Shown: piece by piece, positions 60,501 through 64,000 of the stretch | Numbering within the stretch: position 1 is the first letter of the stretch | Layout of the letters: every line of letters begins with the position of its first letter | Origin: Nematostella vectensis | Lineage: Eukaryota; Cnidaria; Anthozoa; Actiniaria; Edwardsiidae | Length of the DNA stretch: 64,000 nucleotides | NCBI RefSeq assembly: GCF_932526225.1 | Contig: NC_064038.1 | Location: forward strand, 15,555,575-15,619,574 | Reading direction: 5' to 3' | Translations under genes and position numbers: made by a program | Notes under the pieces: generated by a model | Databases searched by the model: none | What the model saw: only the letters and a program-made list of their open reading frames with translations | What the model was told of the DNA's origin: nothing

Positions 60501-61949
60501 ATTTATTGCATGCGCATGCGCGAACATGTACCAATCAGCGATCTTCATGGCAAAAGTTGAAATACGAGCGCGCGCAATAACGGACATGCCTAAGGAGGGT
60601 CGATTCCCCCTAGACCTTGTCGAGTGCAGATCTCCGAAAATCAAATGTTTTGTACATGTGAAGGAATATCAGCGAACTGCTTGGGATTTGTTTTCTATAA
60701 AAACGCGATAAAATGTTCGTTTGGAATGGCGCTATTGCCTAAAGCGCGCGCGTGAAAATCACGAAAACGGAAAAGCTCTTTGATTGATATATTTTCCAGA
60801 CTCTAATTATCATCTGTCCTGTTCTCCGAAAGGACCAAAATCCGCGTATTATTTCTTAAATAAACCCTCGCTCGTCCTTTTCGCAGCCATCTTGAACTAA
60901 GCAACCAGGCCACACCGCATATATGCGGTGTATTTTCGCGCAAGCGCATGCAATAAATACTGGACCCTCTTTCACGCGAGCCAGAATTGTCGAGCGCAAA
61001 GAGAGTCCCAGGTCTGGACTACTCAGTATTGCGCAAACCTCCCCAGCCTCCCCGCTTCGTCCCTTGCCTTACTCTAGCTATATGCATTTTAAGAAGAGAT
61101 CGGTATTTTTGTTCGAGACTCTAGACGTTTAGGTTATCAGTCACTGTGCGTGCACAGATTATGACTACTTTATCTGAGCTAATGACCGATAACATGGCCT
61201 TTGCTTTGTGATAATGTTAAACGAACGCCTGTGGCTTAAGATAATCTTGGCCTACGTAGAGGCTAACACATGGTGAATCGCTTAAAATGCACAATGCTGA
61301 TCCCCGCATCCGATGAGTGTATTATAGGTACAAGAAAGGCTAAATAGTGCTCACCGCAAAGTGTCCATTTTGTCTTACGAGTAAGATAAATGACAAGACG
61401 ACGAGAGCGTAAATTGAAGCAATTGACCTCGCGATTAAAGTAAGCTCACCAGCCCTCAACTCTCGAGTCAACAAAACACGAAACAGACGTAAACAGACAG
61501 CAAAAGTAAAGATAAAACATTAACTAACAACGAATTATTCTAAAGCAAAAACAGACCGACATTTTACAAGGCGATTGTGGTACAATTATCTTCCTTGCTA
61601 GGGCAGTATAACTCCGCACTGTGTTATCAACAGCGCTTTGCGTTCAGGGCTCTAGGCCGAGAAAAAATTCAGAGCTGATACTGAACTGCGTTGTCTCCCC
61701 TTGACACGGAACTGTGTTGCTCCCCTTGACACGACTTTACATGGTGCTGTTTCATACGACAAAAATAGGTTCCTAGATATGCGCAGCAAAATCTACCGGA
61801 GTCGAAACAGAGCGCACTGAAGTCTGAAGCAGTGCATGCAATAACAATATCCCCACACCATAGATCTCTGTACCTTTAGCGTGTATTCTATGAAGCGAAC
61901 ATAGCAAAGTCCCCACAGCCAGGAGTCTCCAAACGAAGGTATCTACCAT
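49531..61949 (-). CDS. secreted ShKT / F5/8C / trypsin-fold pseudoprotease
   Basis: Fourteen coding exons with GT-AG ends and matching phases: 61949-61874, 59339-59223, 58864-58739, 57154-57113, 56901-56758, 56646-56578, 56138-55936, 54266-54123, 53832-53691, 53621-53427, 52728-52498, 51552-51370, 50523-50323 and 49682-49531, giving about 674 aa. Order: signal peptide (hydrophobic core LLAVGTLLC), ShKT, ShKT, short Pro/Thr linker exon, ShKT, linker exon, F5/8 type C, ShKT, S1 trypsin-like domain, stop. All introns are phase 1 except the two inside the F5/8C domain (phase 0), which fits assembly by exon shuffling. F5/8C domains usually bind glycans or lipids, and ShKT domains occur with extracellular proteases in cnidarians. 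The S1 domain is catalytically crippled, so the inferred role is extracellular binding or decoy, not proteolysis. Exon joins are mine, not transcript-based, but every phase fits. Confidence 0.88.
50076..50280. repeat. 205-bp foldback MITE in an intron
   Basis: Left arm from TGATAATCAGTCTACTTGTA and right arm ending CTGATAATCA are inverted copies, including CCGAAAACACGGAGTTTGCAT against its counterpart. It lies between the last two exons of the pseudoprotease gene. Confidence 0.6.
50862..51055. repeat. CCGAGTC repeat with a captured F5/8C exon tail (inverted copy)
   Basis: A stretch of CCGAGTCAT-type subrepeats matches, in opposite orientation, the intron at 53890-54122. The match includes about 58 identical bases starting CCGATCAATACCGAGTC. 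It also carries TACTATCAGGAGAACGGC, nearly the same as the 3' end of the F5/8C exon at 54123-54150. Confidence 0.65.
51618..51796. repeat. 179-bp foldback MITE in an intron
   Basis: Ends AATAGGCCATTCCAG and CTGGAATGGCCTATT are perfect inverted copies. The arms continue through AAACCTACCT and CAGCGCGCGCTT on both sides, so nearly the whole element is a hairpin. It lies just upstream of the S1 exon at 51552-51370. Confidence 0.75.
51851..52345. repeat. 495-bp pogo/Tigger-like MITE, TA target duplication
   Basis: Terminal repeats CAGTGGAACCTGGATTTTAC and its complement bound the element, and TA flanks both ends. The CAGTGGAACCT start is typical of pogo/Tigger-type Tc1-mariner elements. Internal words ATCGTAAAATCGAGG recur in both orientations. 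No transposase. It is inserted between two S1-domain exons. Confidence 0.8.
53890..54122. repeat. CCGAGTC intronic repeat with decayed exon-tail copy
   Basis: On the - strand, directly after the donor of the F5/8C exon 54266-54123, come CCGAGTCAT-type subrepeats and a decayed second copy of the exon tail (CTACTACCAGAACAATGGC against CTACTACCAGGAGAACGGC). It is therefore a tandem unit of exon tail plus intron start. Confidence 0.65.
54523..54556. repeat. (TA)n microsatellite
   Basis: Pure AT dinucleotide run of about 32 bases after a T-rich tract, in an intron. Confidence 0.9.
54933..55566 (-). mobile_element. 5'-truncated non-LTR retrotransposon (RT fragment)
   Basis: The - strand reads a reverse-transcriptase core (LLYINDF, then [10 protein letters not shown] with the catalytic DD). 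After internal stops or shifts comes the C-terminal block [32 protein letters not shown] and QKRAIRI. This is typical of Jockey/CR1/RTE-type LINE polymerases. Frame breaks show it is inactive. It lies in the intron splitting the F5/8C module. Clade assignment would need alignment. Confidence 0.8.
57158..58532. repeat. 26-bp minisatellite spanning a 3' splice site
   Basis: About 53 direct copies of a 26-bp unit, + strand core CTTGCAAAAGAGAGCATATA, with AGAGTGC and AGGGGAC variants. On the sense (-) strand of the pseudoprotease gene each unit reads TATATGCTCTCTTTTGCAAG, a pyrimidine tract plus AG. The unit nearest the exon reads CTTTCTTTTGCAG and is the acceptor used by exon 57154-57113. Long open frames across it (peptide period 26) are artefacts. 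Confidence 0.93.
60058..60170. repeat. G-rich tandem repeat, three ~41-bp copies
   Basis: Three successive units each begin ACTGATTGGAG and end GGGGTGGCCCGGGGGGC (first unit GGGGTGACCCGGGG). Several GGGG runs could form a G-quadruplex on the + strand. Non-coding. Confidence 0.8.
60439..61021. repeat. 583-bp foldback element with ~85-bp arms
   Basis: The left arm begins TAGTCCAGACCTAGGACTCT and the right arm ends with its near-complement. The arms also share CTCGCGTGAAAGAGGGTCCA and CAGTATTTATTGCATGCGC. An extra partial left arm (60382-60428) precedes it, suggesting a nested or rearranged insertion. Non-coding. Confidence 0.75.
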
Positions 61950-62674
61950 TATTTTATGAACTCCCCGCGCGATGCCTTTGTGGGTCAAACGACACGTTCA
62001 GTGGTACGTTAAAGCTAGGGACACTCAACATCGAGAGCGTTTTATATAAACACACAGTCGGAAGTGGCGGCGATTTCCGGTAGTGCGTGACGTATAGAGC
62101 GTGACGGGAAGATTTCCGGCGGAAGAAGTCAAGGTTATAATACACGCCCAACTCTGATGCTACTTACACGTCTTTCAATGTTATGCAAATCAGACTTTCA
62201 ATGCCGGGGGAAGGAGCGCCTCTAGAAAAAAATACAAATAAGCGCTTTCCTTGAATATAAATCGCGTATACGGTATGGGGAAAAAAGTTCCACGCCTTGT
62301 ATTACTCCTCCAAAAAGGGTCACGTATAATTCAGAAAGACCCGAAGCCTCAAAATTCTGACAAAGTGTAACCTAGGAATTCGGATCCTTTGAGTACTATG
62401 AGGCTACTATTCGGGTACTATGAGGCTAAAAAGATCAAATTGTAATGAATTAAATATCACAGTTTCTTAAGATGAATCATCTAGAGTGACTAATAGCATT
62501 ATTGTGGGTTTTCTCTGATTTTCAAGGGTATTTTTGTGTCATTTCCGAGCCACTCCTAACCTAACCACCTCATTTCATTTCCGGTAAAGATGAAATGCGC
62601 TCACTTCCGGGAGCTCCCTGGAGCCTGGGTCTAATGATATCCTACAATGCATCACGGTCGCTCACGGATTCAAG
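61950..62674. promoter_or_regulatory. divergent intergenic region between the pseudoprotease gene and PPIE
   Basis: About 725 bp separates the two start codons, which point away from each other, so it must hold both promoters. GC-richer patches lie near both ends (62070-62120 and 62580-62660). No TATA box is clear. The PPIE start context is AAGATGGCG. Confidence 0.5.
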
Positions 62675-63571
62675 ATGGCGAACAAACGTGTAGCTTACGT
62701 TGGCGGTTTAGCTGAAGAAGTAGACGAAAAAGTCCTTCATGCAGCATTTATTCCCTTCGGAGACATTACAGATGTACAGATACCCATGGACTATACAACC
62801 TCGAAGCATCGAGGGTTCGGGTTTGTGGAGTTTGAGTTTGCCGAAGATACAGCGGCCGCCATTGACAACATGAATGAGTCCGAATTGTTCGGTCGAACAA
62901 TCCGCGTAAATTTAGCAAAACCAATGAAGATTAAAGAGGGCTATAGCAGGGCGGTCTGGAGCGAAGATTCCTGGTTACAGAAACACGCTGGTCAAACTCT
63001 AGAGGAAAAAGATTCAACGGAAACTAGCGGAGAAACCGACGAAGCCATGGAAACTCAACCTGTTTCGCGTAAAAGGGTTAACCCACGTGTGTTCTTTGAT
63101 ATCACTATTGGCGAAAGAAGTGCAGGTCGCATTGTGATGGAGCTGCGATCGGACGTAGTTCCTATGACTGCTGAGAACTTTCGCTGCCTTTGTACTCATG
63201 AGAAAGGGTTTGGTTACAAGGGAAGCTCATTTCATCGGATTATTCCTCAGTTTATGTGCCAAGGAGGAGATTTTACCAAACATAACGGCACTGGTGGGAA
63301 ATCAATATATGGAGCCAAGTTTGAAGACGAGAATTTTGTACTGAAGCACAATGGAGCTGGGGTTTTGTCTATGGCTAATTCTGGGCCAAATACCAATGGA
63401 TCTCAGTTCTTTTTGACAACAGAGAAGACTGATTGGTTGGATGGGAAACATGTAGTGTTTGGTAACGTGATTGACGGGTTTGATGTTGTGCGGAAGATGG
63501 AGGCGGTAGGATCGCAGTCGGGGAAAGCCAGCAAAAAGGTTGTGATTGATGACTGTGGAGAACTCTCTTGA
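62675..63571 (+). CDS. PPIE: peptidyl-prolyl cis-trans isomerase E (cyclophilin with RRM)
   Basis: A single uninterrupted frame of 298 aa (human PPIE is 301). An N-terminal RRM carries RNP2 (VAYVGGL, residues 6-12) and RNP1 ([10 protein letters not shown], residues 44-53). An acidic linker follows, then a full cyclophilin domain from about residue 135 with the catalytic [16 protein letters not shown] (Arg188, Phe193), NGSQFF and the [10 protein letters not shown] segment. Family role: a nuclear, spliceosome-associated prolyl isomerase that binds RNA through the RRM. The start AAGATGGCG matches human PPIE in alignment. The coding part has no intron although vertebrate PPIE has many, so this is either intron loss or a retrocopy. 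Full length and intact active-site residues argue for function. Confidence 0.97.
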   Translation: MANKRVAYVGGLAEEVDEKVLHAAFIPFGDITDVQIPMDYTTSKHRGFGFVEFEFAEDTAAAIDNMNESELFGRTIRVNLAKPMKIKEGYSRAVWSEDSWLQKHAGQTLEEKDSTETSGETDEAMETQPVSRKRVNPRVFFDITIGERSAGRIVMELRSDVVPMTAENFRCLCTHEKGFGYKGSSFHRIIPQFMCQGGDFTKHNGTGGKSIYGAKFEDENFVLKHNGAGVLSMANSGPNTNGSQFFLTTEKTDWLDGKHVVFGNVIDGFDVVRKMEAVGSQSGKASKKVVIDDCGELS

Positions 63572-64000
63572 TTGGTCAATAACTCATGACTGCTTGAAAG
63601 TATTGTAGACTCTGTACATAATATGGTATAAACATGGGATTCTCTTACTGTGTAGAGTTGATGGTGTGACCTCTTTGAATGAAACTAAACACCATGAACA
63701 ACACAGATAGAAAAACTAAGACCATATACTTTTGTACAACTGCTTTGTATATAGAGATTACTGAGCGATATTCTGACATAAGTGCATGATTTGTAAAAAT
63801 TTTTGTGGCTAGCTAAAATCTATCCATTATCCACATATCATTATCTTGAGTGAATCTGTTTAATGTTTAAAAATACTCTGAAGATTTGGGTGTTTGTCAA
63901 ACAAATTTGCTGCATAAAATCCTCTGAGTCAGTTTGGATGAATTCTAACACAGCTGTATTCCACTCACACTTTGAGTTCAAATGATTTATAATTTTTTTT
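63572..64000. other. 3' flank of PPIE
   Basis: AT-rich sequence with no canonical AATAAA before the window edge. No further gene is seen. Confidence 0.5.

Larger units (their letters stand above)
59340..61873. other. first intron of the pseudoprotease gene
   Basis: No exon or gene recognised. It includes a degraded CAGTGGAATC-type element near 59730, the G-rich triplicate at 60058-60170 and the foldback element at 60439-61021. Confidence 0.5.

Noticed and set aside
49531-61949. Calling the ShKT/S1 gene a pseudogene because of the missing catalytic residues
   Set aside because: All 14 exons keep frame, matching splice phases and structural cysteines; losses are confined to functional positions of the enzyme, which fits a pseudoprotease better.

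Overview
The window looks like nuclear DNA of an anthozoan cnidarian, most plausibly a sea anemone such as Nematostella vectensis. The species is inferred. The support is a multi-exon secreted protein rich in ShKT modules, a tandem group of PRDM6-type PR/zinc-finger genes, compact genes with short GT-AG introns, and AT-rich flanks full of small inverted-repeat elements.

Layout. (1) 1-11.4 kb: three PRDM6-like loci. Two are on the + strand: a 5'-cut gene at 1-653 and a zinc-finger-only locus at 3958-4386. One is on the - strand (6230-11343), with a 22-copy, 9-residue repeat between its PR domain and zinc fingers. (2) 11.4-17 kb: no gene seen, two inverted-repeat elements. (3) 17-22.1 kb: a polypyrimidine satellite with a 23-bp unit and 828-bp higher-order structure. 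Its very long open frame is spurious. (4) 22.4-24.8 kb: a fourth, complete PRDM6-like gene (-), 531 aa in four exons. (5) 24.8-49.5 kb: no gene seen. This holds a TA-flanked foldback element, a 5.4-kb macro-repeat present twice (3.5 kb of sequence plus a 25-bp-unit array), and an 8.6-kb satellite of a second, unrelated 25-bp unit. (6) 49.5-61.95 kb: one - strand gene of 14 exons. It encodes a secreted protein of about 674 aa: signal peptide, three ShKT, F5/8 type C (discoidin), a fourth ShKT, and a trypsin-fold domain. The S1 domain has lost catalytic His and Ser, the oxyanion glycine and a basic activation site, so it should be a pseudoprotease. Its introns hold a 26-bp minisatellite that contains the real 3' splice site, several inverted-repeat elements and a LINE fragment. 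(7) 62675-63571: an intact, uninterrupted PPIE gene (+), divergent from the pseudoprotease gene.

The PRDM6-like genes presumably act as DNA/chromatin-binding regulators and share exon phases (1, 0, 1), so they arose by local duplication with inversion. PPIE is a spliceosome-associated prolyl isomerase with no visible link to its neighbours. About 30% of the window is tandem repeat with unit lengths of 23-27 bp. Only the array inside an exon has a unit divisible by three.
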